DNA of 64,000 nucleotides from Bacteroidota bacterium (GTDB lineage Bacteria > Bacteroidota > Bacteroidia > Chitinophagales > JADIYW01). A program made the translations under genes and the position numbers. The stretch is taken from the NCBI GenBank assembly GCA_016705125.1, contig JADIYW010000013.1, positions 40,039-104,038 of the forward strand, written 5' to 3'. Under the pieces are notes generated by a model. The model worked only from the letters and a program-made list of their open reading frames with translations, had not been told where the DNA came from and ran no database searches. The number at the start of each line of letters is the position of its first letter. Within the stretch, counting starts at the first letter, position 1. Of this stretch, positions 42,440 through 51,894 are shown piece by piece.

Positions 42440-44653
42440 TTAATTATTAAGCACTTCCTCAATTGCATTATCATATTTGTTTTTGAAATCACTGATAATT
42501 CCAAAATTTTCTCCATCAATTAATATTTCGTTTTCAACTACCTCACCTAAAAATTCGAAAGGAATTCCTAATTCTTTTTCAAATAATGCTTTGTTTTCTA
42601 ATTTAATAGAAACCACTGCCCTACTTTGACTTTCACCAAATAAATAGGCGTCTTTTCGAATAGAGGCATCTGTTTTTATTTCAAATCCAAATTGATTTGG
42701 AAGTGCTGATTCTGTAAGAGTTACAAATAATCCACCTTCTGAGATATCATGAACAGATTCAACTAATTTGTTTTTTATAAGACTTGAAATGGTATTTTGT
42801 AGTTTAGATTCTTCTTCTAAATCAAAATAAGGTGCTGGAGAGAGCGCAACTTGATGCACTAATTCTAAATATTCAGAACTAGCGATATCCGCTCTGCTTT
42901 TACCCAATAAATAAATTAAATGTCCTTTTTCTTTAAAATCAAGCGTCATTGCATCCTTTACATTATCAATAATACCTAGCATACCAATAGTTGGAGTTGG
43001 ATTTACTGCTCGTGTAGGAGATTGATTGTAAAAACTTACATTTCCTCCAGTGACAGGCGTTTCAAATTTTAAACAAGCATCACCCATTCCCTTGAGTGCT
43101 TCCACAAAATTCCAATATACCTCTGGATCATAAGGATTTCCAAAATTTAAACAATTTGTAATGGCAACAGGTTTTGCACCAGAACATACAATGTTTCTAG
43201 CAGCTTCAGAAACTGCAATTAATCCACCTTTATACGCATCTGCATGTACATATTTGCTATTGCAATCCACAGTAACTGCTAATCCTTTATCTTGCCCTTT
43301 TAATCTAATTATTGCCGCATCAGAAGGCTTATTAGTAGAAGTGTTGCCTATTCCAACCATGGAATCATATTGACGATAAATAAATCGTTTGGACGCTATA
43401 TTAGGACTTGCAATTAGTTTAAAAGCAATCTCCTTCAGATTATTAGGCACTTTTATATCGTCCATATTAAATGAATCTCTTTCCAAATGGTAGGATGGAA
43501 CCGCTGTTTCGCGGCTATATATTGGAGCGCCTCCGCCCAACACCAAATCAAAAGCGGGTACGCTAGCAACTAATTCATCATGAAAGAAATATTCTAATTG
43601 TCCACCTTCTGTTACCTCACCGATTATGGCACAATGTAAATCCCATTTATCAAAAACAGCCTCAATTTCCTTTTCCATTCCTTTTTTTACCACCACTAAC
43701 ATTCTTTCCTGAGATTCTGATAAAAGAATCTCGAAAGGTTTCATATTTTTTTGTCTTTGAGGCACTTTGTCCAAATTAATCCTCATGCCATGTTCTCCTT
43801 TTGCCGACATTTCAGAAGTAGAGCAAGTAATTCCTGCTGCGCCCATGTCTTGCATTCCAATAATAGCACCTGTTTTTACTAACTCAAGCGATGCTTCTAG
43901 CAATAATTTTTCCTGAAATGGATCACCCACCTGAACCGATGGAATTTTTTCCTCAGCGTCCTCTCCTAGTTCTTCAGAAGCGAATGTGGCACCATGGATT
44001 CCATCTTTTCCAGTTGATGAACCAACAATATATACTGGGTTTCCAACACCAAATGAAGTAGCTGAAATCGTTTCGCCAACTTTTACAATTCCAACAGACA
44101 TTGCATTTACTAGCGGATTATCTTGGTAGCATGGGTCGAAATAAACCTCCCCTGCAACTGTTGGTACGCCAAAACAATTACCATAATCACCAATTCCTTT
44201 TACCACACCTTTTAATAATCTTTGGGTACGAGGGTCATCTAATCTCCCAAATCTCAATGAATTCAAAGAAGCAATCGGTCGGGCTCCCATGGTAAATATG
44301 TCTCTATGTATGCCACCAACACCAGTTGCAGCACCCATATAGGGTTCAACTGCTGAGGGATGGTTGTGAGATTCAATTTTAAAGGCACAAGCCCATCCGT
44401 CACCAATATCAACCAAGCCCGCATTTTCTTCTCCAGCCTCAACAAGCAAATGCTTTCCTTTTCTAGGTAATTTTTTTAAATAGGTTATTGAATTTTTATA
44501 ACTACAATGCTCAGACCACATAACTGAAAAAATACTCAATTCAGTATAATTAGGATTTCTGCCTAATATTTCTCGAATTTTTGATAACTCTTCTGGTAAT
44601 ATACCTAAGCTTTTAGCAATTTCCTCATTTACAATTGGCTCAATAATATTCAT
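42440..44653 (-). CDS. purL: phosphoribosylformylglycinamidine synthase PurL (small type)
   Basis: PurL is the synthetase subunit that converts FGAR to FGAM in purine synthesis and works with PurQ and PurS. 737 residues with the small-PurL pattern: MWSEHCSYKNS near residue 45, KIESHNHPSAVEPYMGAATGVGGIHRDIFTMGARPIA, and a second AIRS-like half with VNPTPTIGMLG and SVHDISEGGLFVTL. No PurQ or PurS genes are in the window. Convergent with the queD-like gene; the pathway's purM lies at 50722. Confidence 0.97.
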   Translation of the reverse strand: MNIIEPIVNEEIAKSLGILPEELSKIREILGRNPNYTELSIFSVMWSEHCSYKNSITYLKKLPRKGKHLLVEAGEENAGLVDIGDGWACAFKIESHNHPSAVEPYMGAATGVGGIHRDIFTMGARPIASLNSLRFGRLDDPRTQRLLKGVVKGIGDYGNCFGVPTVAGEVYFDPCYQDNPLVNAMSVGIVKVGETISATSFGVGNPVYIVGSSTGKDGIHGATFASEELGEDAEEKIPSVQVGDPFQEKLLLEASLELVKTGAIIGMQDMGAAGITCSTSEMSAKGEHGMRINLDKVPQRQKNMKPFEILLSESQERMLVVVKKGMEKEIEAVFDKWDLHCAIIGEVTEGGQLEYFFHDELVASVPAFDLVLGGGAPIYSRETAVPSYHLERDSFNMDDIKVPNNLKEIAFKLIASPNIASKRFIYRQYDSMVGIGNTSTNKPSDAAIIRLKGQDKGLAVTVDCNSKYVHADAYKGGLIAVSEAARNIVCSGAKPVAITNCLNFGNPYDPEVYWNFVEALKGMGDACLKFETPVTGGNVSFYNQSPTRAVNPTPTIGMLGIIDNVKDAMTLDFKEKGHLIYLLGKSRADIASSEYLELVHQVALSPAPYFDLEEESKLQNTISSLIKNKLVESVHDISEGGLFVTLTESALPNQFGFEIKTDASIRKDAYLFGESQSRAVVSIKLENKALFEKELGIPFEFLGEVVENEILIDGENFGIISDFKNKYDNAIEEVLNN

Positions 44654-44769
44654 TATGTTTTTTTTAATTATGCAACGAAAATAGTATAAATCTGTCTGCT
44701 CTTTATAAAGAATTAAAAACTTTTTCTAATTTTAACAAATAATCTTTAAAAGCATACAAAACCTTTAGT

Positions 44770-45957
44770 TTGGGACAAATTGGTTTAATTATTTTTTACG
44801 GACTTTTTATAAGTCTTTTTATTTTAAAAAGTAATTTTTTTAAAACAGAAGGGGTTTCAAGGGCTTTTTTGGTATCAGTATTTTTATTGAAAGCCTTTTT
44901 TGCGTTGCTTTATGGTTATTTATTTCGAAATAAAATAATTGAAGGATTTGATACATTCGAATACTTTGATGCAAGTTTTATTATGTTAAGAAATAATCCT
45001 TTGGCATTAATACAGCCTACTTTTGGCTTTATGACCAGGATAAATGCTTTTTTTCAATTATTTTCGTTTGGTTACTATAATGTTCATGCTATTTTTATAT
45101 CATTTGTAAGTTTTATTGGCGTTTTTCATATTTTTCAATTTTTTAAAAATGAAATTAACGAAAAGATCAATTCCATTAAATTGGTTGTATTTCTTACTCC
45201 ATCATTTCTTTTTTGGCCATCAGGTTTGCATAAAGAAGCCGTTGTTACTTGTGCCTTAGGGCTTATTTTATGGTCTATACAAAAGTTAGAATTTGAAAAA
45301 CCTAAGATAATACATGTTTTAGTATTAATTTGTTCCATTGTATCTTTAACTATGGTTCGATATTATGTAATTATTCTTTTTTTTCCAGCAATTGTAGCTT
45401 ATTTATTATCAAAAAAATTAAAACCAATTTTTGCTTTCTTTTCTGTTTACTTTATATGTTTTGCTACTGTTTTTACTTTGCAAACCATTTTTCCACAAAT
45501 TAATTTCTTTAATGATTTAATTGTTAGGCAAAATTATTTTATTACTCTAAAAGGAAATACCACATTTCCTATGGATCCATTAGTGCCAACTTGGTCCGAT
45601 TTAATTCAAAACTTGCCATGGGCTTTTATCAATCCATTTATAAGACCTTTGCCATTCGAATGTAAGGAAATATTATGTATTTTTTCATCCATAGAAGCTT
45701 GGATAGTGCTATCTTTTTTCTTGATTTTTATTCTATACTTAGATATTAAAAAATTGATTGATTCAAGAGCAATTTTATTTTGTTTGTTTTTTGGAGTAAG
45801 TATAATGGTGATAATTGGATTGCTGGTTAATAATTCTGGAGCAATCGTAAGATATAGATCTTTTGTTTTGCCATTTTTAATTTTAGGTTTTTTATTTGGC
45901 GCAAGAAAACCATGGATTATATCGAAATTTCCATGGCTAAATAAATTGTTGGATTAG
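44770..45957 (+). CDS. hypothetical polytopic membrane protein
   Basis: A 395-residue protein with about ten membrane segments and short loops. FLTPSFLFWPSGLHKEAVV (about 145-165) is a motif I associate with uncharacterised GT-C-like or polysaccharide-related proteins of Bacteroidota, so a role in surface glycan synthesis is possible but not shown. No ATG precedes the first segment; TTG 44770 is the plausible start. It stands alone between purL (divergent) and glnN. Confidence 0.68.
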   Translation: MGQIGLIIFYGLFISLFILKSNFFKTEGVSRAFLVSVFLLKAFFALLYGYLFRNKIIEGFDTFEYFDASFIMLRNNPLALIQPTFGFMTRINAFFQLFSFGYYNVHAIFISFVSFIGVFHIFQFFKNEINEKINSIKLVVFLTPSFLFWPSGLHKEAVVTCALGLILWSIQKLEFEKPKIIHVLVLICSIVSLTMVRYYVIILFFPAIVAYLLSKKLKPIFAFFSVYFICFATVFTLQTIFPQINFFNDLIVRQNYFITLKGNTTFPMDPLVPTWSDLIQNLPWAFINPFIRPLPFECKEILCIFSSIEAWIVLSFFLIFILYLDIKKLIDSRAILFCLFFGVSIMVIIGLLVNNSGAIVRYRSFVLPFLILGFLFGARKPWIISKFPWLNKLLD

Positions 45958-46002
45958 AAAATAAATATTTTAGTTTGCCTTTAATTTTTGTAAAGTAAAC
46001 CT

Positions 46003-46010
46003 TATATTTG
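46003..46010 (+). promoter_or_regulatory. candidate -7 box for glnN
   Basis: TATATTTG matches TAnnTTTG exactly and lies 24 bases upstream of the glnN ATG, in the 77-base gap after the membrane-protein gene. TTG triplets upstream are not at the ideal spacing. No operator for nitrogen control is recognised. Confidence 0.5.
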
Positions 46011-46034
46011 TAACAATATAAAATAAAAGATATA

Positions 46035-48227
46035 ATGACTAAAATAAGATTTAATGCGATTAATGCGTTTGGGGGTAGACCAAAAATTAATATTGAAATG
46101 CCAGCAGAAAAAATTTCTGATTTCTATGCATCCTATGTGTTTAGTGAGAAGGCAATGAAAGAGTATCTTTCAAAAGATGCAATGAAGAAATTTCAATTAT
46201 GCATTAAAGAAGGCAATAAAGTAGACAACGAATTGGCCGAGCAAATTGCAAATGCGATGAAATTATGGGCAATGAAATTGGGCGCCACTCATTATACACA
46301 TTGGTTTCAGCCATTAACGGGTACGACTGCTGAAAAGCATGATTCTTTTTTTATTCCAAATGGAACTGGTGGCATGGAAGAGTTTAGTTCTGAAGCATTA
46401 ATTCAAGCAGAACCTGACGCATCAAGTTTTCCAAATGGTGGAATAAGAGCAACTTTTGAAGCAAGAGGTTATACTGCCTGGGATTTAACTTCACCAGCCT
46501 TTATTATGGCAGTTGGTCATGGCAAAACTTTGTGTATTCCCACTATATTTATTTCATATAATGGTGAGTCTTTAGATTTTAAAGCACCTTTATTAAAATC
46601 ATCACTTGCCTTAGAGCATGCCGCCGTGGATGTTTGTCACTACTTCGACAGAAATGTATCAAAAGTTCAGGCTACTTTAGGTTGGGAACAAGAGTATTTT
46701 TTGGTTGATTCTGCAATGTATTATTCTCGTCCAGATTTGGTTATGTCAGGTAGAACATTGGTTGGCAGACCTTCACCAAAAGGCCAACAACTTGAGGATC
46801 ACTATTTTGGTTCAATTCCTGAGAGAGTTTATTCTTTTATGCGTGAAATGGAAATCGAATCATTGAAATTAGGTATTCCGGTTAGAACGCGACATAACGA
46901 AGTGGCTCCTAGTCAATTTGAATGTGCTCCAATGTTTGAGGAAGTAAATACCGCGGTAGATCATAATTCCCTTTTAATGGATGTTATGGACAGAGTGTCG
47001 AGTAAACATAAGTTAAAAGTACTTTTTCATGAAAAACCCTTTGCAGGAATTAATGGAAGTGGAAAGCACAATAATTGGTCTATGTCAACCGATTTGGGTA
47101 AAAACTTATTAACTCCTGGTAAAACACCAAGAACAAATCTTCAATTTTTAACATTCTTCATCAATACCATAGCAGCAGTAAATAAACATGAGGCACTTTT
47201 AAGAGCTACAGTTGCAAGCCATGGAAACGACCATCGATTAGGGGCAAATGAAGCTCCACCAGCTATAATTTCGATATTTATAGGAACTTATTTAAAAGAT
47301 GTTCTAAAAATAATTGAGGATAGAATTGATGAAAATTCATTTGATGAACAGGACAATATTAATCTAAGATTAGACCTTCACAATAGAATTCCCGATATTT
47401 TAAAAGACAATACAGATAGAAATAGAACTTCTCCATTTGCGTTTACAGGAAATAAATTTGAGATTAGGGCAGTTGGTTCTTCTGCAAATTGTGCATTGCC
47501 AATGACAATCATTAACACAATTGTTGCTGACCAATTGAAAATTTTCAAAAAAGATGTTGATACCCTTATCAAAGAAGGAGATTACAAGGATGTTGCAATT
47601 TTAAAAGTATTAAGAAGACAGCTGAAGGAAAGTAAAAGAATTATTTTTGAAGGAGATAATTATGGTGACGAATGGCATAAGGAAGCTGAAAAAAGAGGCT
47701 TAAGCAATAATAAAACAACTCCAGAAGCACTTGAGGAGTTTATTTCTGAAAAATCGATAAAATTATTTGAAGATTTTAATATTTATACAAAAAGAGAATC
47801 ACTGGCTAGATTTGAGATAATGGTTACCAATTATACCCATAATATTCAGATTGAAGCAAGAGTTTTGTCTGAAATTGTGTTGAATCAAATAGTGCCTGCG
47901 GCAGTTGAGTACCAAAGTAAATTGATTAAAAATATTTTGGGTATTAAAGAAATTGGACTTAAAGAGTCGGTTTACAAAGCACAATCGAATTTGCTTGAAA
48001 CCATTTCTAACCATATAGAAAAAATTATTCATCTTGAAAGTAATTTAAAAGCAGCTGATAAAGAATCTAGTGCATTAGAAGATGTTAAAGTGCAAGCTAA
48101 GGCTTATTGTCACAAAGTAAAACCGCTAATGGATGAGATTAGAATTCATTGTGATGAGTTAGAATTGTTTATTGATGATGATTTGTGGCCATTGGCAAAA
48201 TATAGGGAAATGTTATTTTCAAAATAA
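46035..48227 (+). CDS. glnN: glutamine synthetase type III
   Basis: GSIII condenses glutamate and ammonia to glutamine with ATP. Length is 730 residues, much longer than GSI or GSII, and MTKIRFNAINAFGGRPKINIEMPAEKISDFYA is the GSIII start. The catalytic core has LGWEQEYFLVD, RHNEVAPSQFECAP, FAGINGSGKHNNWSMSTDLG and NRTSPFAFTGNKFEIRAVGSSANCA. The helical C-terminus ends in LWPLAKYREMLFSK. An exact TAnnTTTG box lies upstream. Transcription probably runs alone. Confidence 0.98.
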   Translation: MTKIRFNAINAFGGRPKINIEMPAEKISDFYASYVFSEKAMKEYLSKDAMKKFQLCIKEGNKVDNELAEQIANAMKLWAMKLGATHYTHWFQPLTGTTAEKHDSFFIPNGTGGMEEFSSEALIQAEPDASSFPNGGIRATFEARGYTAWDLTSPAFIMAVGHGKTLCIPTIFISYNGESLDFKAPLLKSSLALEHAAVDVCHYFDRNVSKVQATLGWEQEYFLVDSAMYYSRPDLVMSGRTLVGRPSPKGQQLEDHYFGSIPERVYSFMREMEIESLKLGIPVRTRHNEVAPSQFECAPMFEEVNTAVDHNSLLMDVMDRVSSKHKLKVLFHEKPFAGINGSGKHNNWSMSTDLGKNLLTPGKTPRTNLQFLTFFINTIAAVNKHEALLRATVASHGNDHRLGANEAPPAIISIFIGTYLKDVLKIIEDRIDENSFDEQDNINLRLDLHNRIPDILKDNTDRNRTSPFAFTGNKFEIRAVGSSANCALPMTIINTIVADQLKIFKKDVDTLIKEGDYKDVAILKVLRRQLKESKRIIFEGDNYGDEWHKEAEKRGLSNNKTTPEALEEFISEKSIKLFEDFNIYTKRESLARFEIMVTNYTHNIQIEARVLSEIVLNQIVPAAVEYQSKLIKNILGIKEIGLKESVYKAQSNLLETISNHIEKIIHLESNLKAADKESSALEDVKVQAKAYCHKVKPLMDEIRIHCDELELFIDDDLWPLAKYREMLFSK

Positions 48228-48274
48228 TTTAAATTTGAATAATTTAATTGTGCCTTAAATTGTACATTTATGTC

Positions 48275-50260
48275 ATGTTGATTTTAAAAAAGTATTTCAT
48301 TGTTTTTTTATCCATCTTATTATTAGCTGGCTGCAGTAGTTCTAATAAAATTAAGAATGCGGATGTAGCATTTGATTTAAAAAAATATGGACTAGCCATA
48401 CCATTATTGGAAAAAGAATACTTGGAAGCTAAGAAACCTTCAGAGAAATCTGCCATTGCCTATAAATTGGTAAAAGCAAATAATTTTGTTCAGAATGCCG
48501 AAAAGGAAGAGCAATGGGCTAAAACAATGGCGGATTTAGATGTTAATCCTGAGGCTAATTATTATTATGGTTTAGTTTTGAAAAAGCATGAAAAATATGA
48601 TGAAGCTATCACTGTTTTTCAGAAATACCTCAGTTTAAATAAAACTGAAAAATTAAAAACGAATGCCCAAATTGATGTCTGTAAAGCAGCAATAAAAGAA
48701 AATAGGGCAAATTCGGTAAGGGTTTTAAATTTAAATTCGCTGAATAGTAATGCTTCTGATTTTTCAATAACTAAAATTAAGAATAAGATTTATTTTACCA
48801 CTGCCAAAAAAGAGAATTCATTATCGCTCATAGATGATTGGAATATGGATGGATATACTGATATATATATGGCAAATCTTATCAGTGATACCTTATTTGG
48901 AGCGAATGAAAAATTGGACAAAATTATAAATGGAGATTTTCATGACGCAGAACCAACCTTTAACGCATCAGGAAACGAAATGTATTTTACTAGGTGTGGT
49001 AGCAAATTGAAAACAAATGATTATTGTAAAATATTTTATTCTAAATTAGATAACCTTGGTTATTGGACAGAGCCAACCGAAGTGAAATTGATGGCTGACA
49101 CTATTAATGTAGGTCAAGCTTTTATTACAAATGACTCAAAAGAGTTATATTTTGTGGCTGATGCTGCTTTTGGGTATGGAGGAAAGGACATTTTTTTCTC
49201 GAAAAATATAAATGGAACCTGGGATGAACCAATCAATTTAGGTCCAAAAGTAAATTCATCTGGTAATGAGATGTTTCCTTTCATAAGTAAAGAAGGTAAA
49301 TTATATTTTTCAAGTGATGGCTGGATTGGTTTAGGCGGTTTGGATATTTTTGTTGCAGAAAAAACGGGGAAACTATATTCTAATGTAAAAAGATTACCTG
49401 CAACCATTAATTCGGGTGGTGATGACCATGGAATTTTCTTACTAGAGCCAAAATTGCAAGATTCAATTACTTTGCGTGGATACCTTTCTTCTTCTCGAAA
49501 AGGTGGAAATGGAAAAGATGATATTTATTATTTTGAACAAAGTATTCCTAAAGCAATTGTATTGCCTGATCCAGTTATTTTATTGAATGGTTTGGTTCAA
49601 GAGCAATTATTCGAAGACCCAAACAATCCTAAAAGTGCTTTAAAAGGAAAAGCACCACTTGAAAATGTTGCTGTAAATTTATTTTTAAGTGAAGGAAATA
49701 AAAGTGCTTTATTAAACGAGTATTCTACAAATGCTCAGGGTAATTTTAATGATAAAATTGAAAAGGGGTCAAAGTATATTTTAAGTTTGTCGAAAGAAGG
49801 GTATTTTAATATAAACCATGAATTTAACACTTTTGAAACCCTTGTTGAAGATGGTGATACAATTACTATTTCGAAAATTTTTACCTTAAATAAGATATTT
49901 AAAAATATTGAAATCAATATTGAAAATATTTACTACGATTATGATAAATGGGATATTAGAGCTGATGCAAAACCCAATTTAGATTCATTGGTTTCTATTT
50001 TGATTCAGAACCCTTTAATTGAAATTGAATTAGGATCGCATACCGACAGCCGAGGAAGTGTTGATTATAATCAAGATTTATCTCAAAAAAGAGCAGAATC
50101 TGTGGTAAATTACCTTATTTCAAAAGGGATATCAAAAAGTAGATTAGTGGCAAAAGGCTATGGTGAATCCAAACCAATTAATAAATGTATTGATGGGGTA
50201 ACTTGTACAGAGGAAGAATACCAACAAAACAGGCGTACAACATTTAAAATTATAAAATAA
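48275..50260 (+). CDS. OmpA family lipoprotein with PD40 repeats (PorE-like)
   Basis: A 661-residue outer-membrane-associated lipoprotein from ATG 48275. It has a lipobox (LLLAGCSS), a TPR-type helical region (about 25-150), PD40/WD40-like beta-propeller repeats such as DAEPTFNASGNEMYFT, NSSGNEMFPFISKEGKLYFSSDG and LGGLDIFVAE (about 165-430), a CNA/carboxypeptidase-regulatory-like domain (about 465-535), and a C-terminal OmpA peptidoglycan-binding domain (GSHTDSRGSVDYNQDLSQKRAESVVNYL). This order is that of PorE of the type IX secretion system, but Bacteroidota encode many paralogues. Next gene starts immediately after its stop. Confidence 0.88.
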   Translation: MLILKKYFIVFLSILLLAGCSSSNKIKNADVAFDLKKYGLAIPLLEKEYLEAKKPSEKSAIAYKLVKANNFVQNAEKEEQWAKTMADLDVNPEANYYYGLVLKKHEKYDEAITVFQKYLSLNKTEKLKTNAQIDVCKAAIKENRANSVRVLNLNSLNSNASDFSITKIKNKIYFTTAKKENSLSLIDDWNMDGYTDIYMANLISDTLFGANEKLDKIINGDFHDAEPTFNASGNEMYFTRCGSKLKTNDYCKIFYSKLDNLGYWTEPTEVKLMADTINVGQAFITNDSKELYFVADAAFGYGGKDIFFSKNINGTWDEPINLGPKVNSSGNEMFPFISKEGKLYFSSDGWIGLGGLDIFVAEKTGKLYSNVKRLPATINSGGDDHGIFLLEPKLQDSITLRGYLSSSRKGGNGKDDIYYFEQSIPKAIVLPDPVILLNGLVQEQLFEDPNNPKSALKGKAPLENVAVNLFLSEGNKSALLNEYSTNAQGNFNDKIEKGSKYILSLSKEGYFNINHEFNTFETLVEDGDTITISKIFTLNKIFKNIEINIENIYYDYDKWDIRADAKPNLDSLVSILIQNPLIEIELGSHTDSRGSVDYNQDLSQKRAESVVNYLISKGISKSRLVAKGYGESKPINKCIDGVTCTEEEYQQNRRTTFKIIK

Positions 50261-50710
50261 ATGGGTAATTTTTTTGATTCGGGAGTTAAAGAAAAATTTA
50301 TTGAGCACTTAAAATCAATTGATGAAAATTCTAAACCTTTATGGGGAGTAATGAATGCAGCTCAAATGATAAAACATCTTGACATAACCTATAAAATGGC
50401 ACTTGGTGAGATAAAAGCCCCTGATGACAAACTAAAACCACTTTTAAGTACAAATTTTGGAAAGTGGGTCATGATAAAACAAATGCCATGGTTAAAAAAT
50501 ATGGCAACTGCTAAATCATTGATTGTGCACGAAATGATTGATTTAGAAACGATTAAGGAAGATATTTTTGATACTTTCGAAAGATTTTCAGCCATGAAAG
50601 AGACCGAAACTTGGGGAACACATCCTATTTTTGGAAAATTGAATAAATCGGAATGGGGCCAATTACAATATAAGCATACTATGCATCATTTAAAACAATT
50701 TGGTGTTTAA
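50261..50710 (+). CDS. DUF1569/DinB-like protein
   Basis: A 149-residue four-helix-bundle protein. FDSGVKEKFIEHLKSIDENSKPLWGVMNAAQMIKHLDITYKMALGEI and the end YKHTMHHLKQFGV, with the histidine spacing of a DinB-type metal site, match DUF1569. The DinB superfamily includes thiol transferases and detoxification enzymes; function here is unknown. Its ATG directly follows the TAA of the lipoprotein gene, and purM follows after 11 bases. Confidence 0.85.
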   Translation: MGNFFDSGVKEKFIEHLKSIDENSKPLWGVMNAAQMIKHLDITYKMALGEIKAPDDKLKPLLSTNFGKWVMIKQMPWLKNMATAKSLIVHEMIDLETIKEDIFDTFERFSAMKETETWGTHPIFGKLNKSEWGQLQYKHTMHHLKQFGV

Positions 50711-50721
50711 ATTACTGAAGA

Positions 50722-51894
50722 ATGGAAGATTCAATTAGATATGGTGCACGTGGAGTATCGGCTACAAAAAGTGAAGTACATGCTGCAATTAATAAAGTAA
50801 ATCAGGGCCTTTTTCCTAAAGCATTTTGTAAAATTTATCCCGATTATTTGAGTGGTCAAAATGATTTTTGTAATATTATACATGCGGATGGCGCTGGAAC
50901 CAAATCCATTTTGGCCTATTTATATTGGAAAGAAACGGGTGATTTATCCGTTTGGAAAGGCATTGCTCAAGATGCAATTGTAATGAATACTGATGATTTG
51001 CTTTGTGCAGGCGCTACTAATAATTTTATAGTTTCATCGATTATAAACAGAAATAAACATCTTATTCCTGGAGAAGTTTTAAAGACCTTAATTGATGGAA
51101 CTGAAGAGTTTTTGGAGACTTTAAGAGATTTTGGAATAAATATAAACCTGCTGGGTGGTGAAACGGCTGATGTGGGAGATGCGGTAAGAACTGTCATGGT
51201 GGATGCAGTAATGTCTGCTAGGTTTGAGCGTAAAAAGGTTATAAGTAACGAAAATATTGTTGCAGGCGATGTAATAGTTGGTTTGTCAAGTAGTGGCACC
51301 GCTTTATACGAGAAAGCATTTAATAGTGGTATTGGAAGCAATGGACTTACCTCCGCTAGGCACGACGTATTATCCCATTTTTATGCCAAAAAATATAAAG
51401 AAGCATTCGATCCATTGACTCCTGAAGCCATGGTTTATTGCGGTTCAAAAATGTTGGAGGAATCATTATTAGGAACACCACTTAATATTGGTGAAGCATT
51501 ATTATCTCCTACAAGAACCTATTTGCCAATTCTAAAACCTATTATTGAAGAGTACCACGAACAAATTCATGGAATAATTCATTGTAGTGGTGGTGGGCAG
51601 ACAAAAATTTTACATTATATTGATCAATTTAATATTGTAAAAAATAATTTATTCCCTACTCCTGCCCTATTTAAATTGATTCGTGAAGAATCAAAAACCG
51701 AGTGGAAGGAAATGTACCAAGTATTTAATATGGGACATAGAATGGAATTATATGTCCCTGAATCATTGTCAGAAAAGATAATTACCCATTCAAAAACATT
51801 TGGAGTAGATGCCAAAATAATTGGACACGTAGAGCAATCGACTAAGAAAATGGTAAGTATTAAATCTGGCCACGGGGATTTCACCTATGAATAG
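50722..51894 (+). CDS. purM: phosphoribosylformylglycinamidine cyclo-ligase (AIR synthase)
   Basis: PurM closes the imidazole ring of FGAM to give AIR. The 390-residue protein is the Bacteroidota-type PurM: IHADGAGTKSILAYLYW, DAIVMNTDDLLCAGA, LLGGETADVGDAVRTVMVDAVMSAR, VGLSSSGTALYEKAFNSGIGSNGLTSARHDVL and IHGIIHCSGGGQTKILHY. The divergent sequence from proteobacterial PurM is normal for this phylum. The next gene overlaps its end by eight bases. Confidence 0.94.
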   Translation: MEDSIRYGARGVSATKSEVHAAINKVNQGLFPKAFCKIYPDYLSGQNDFCNIIHADGAGTKSILAYLYWKETGDLSVWKGIAQDAIVMNTDDLLCAGATNNFIVSSIINRNKHLIPGEVLKTLIDGTEEFLETLRDFGININLLGGETADVGDAVRTVMVDAVMSARFERKKVISNENIVAGDVIVGLSSSGTALYEKAFNSGIGSNGLTSARHDVLSHFYAKKYKEAFDPLTPEAMVYCGSKMLEESLLGTPLNIGEALLSPTRTYLPILKPIIEEYHEQIHGIIHCSGGGQTKILHYIDQFNIVKNNLFPTPALFKLIREESKTEWKEMYQVFNMGHRMELYVPESLSEKIITHSKTFGVDAKIIGHVEQSTKKMVSIKSGHGDFTYE

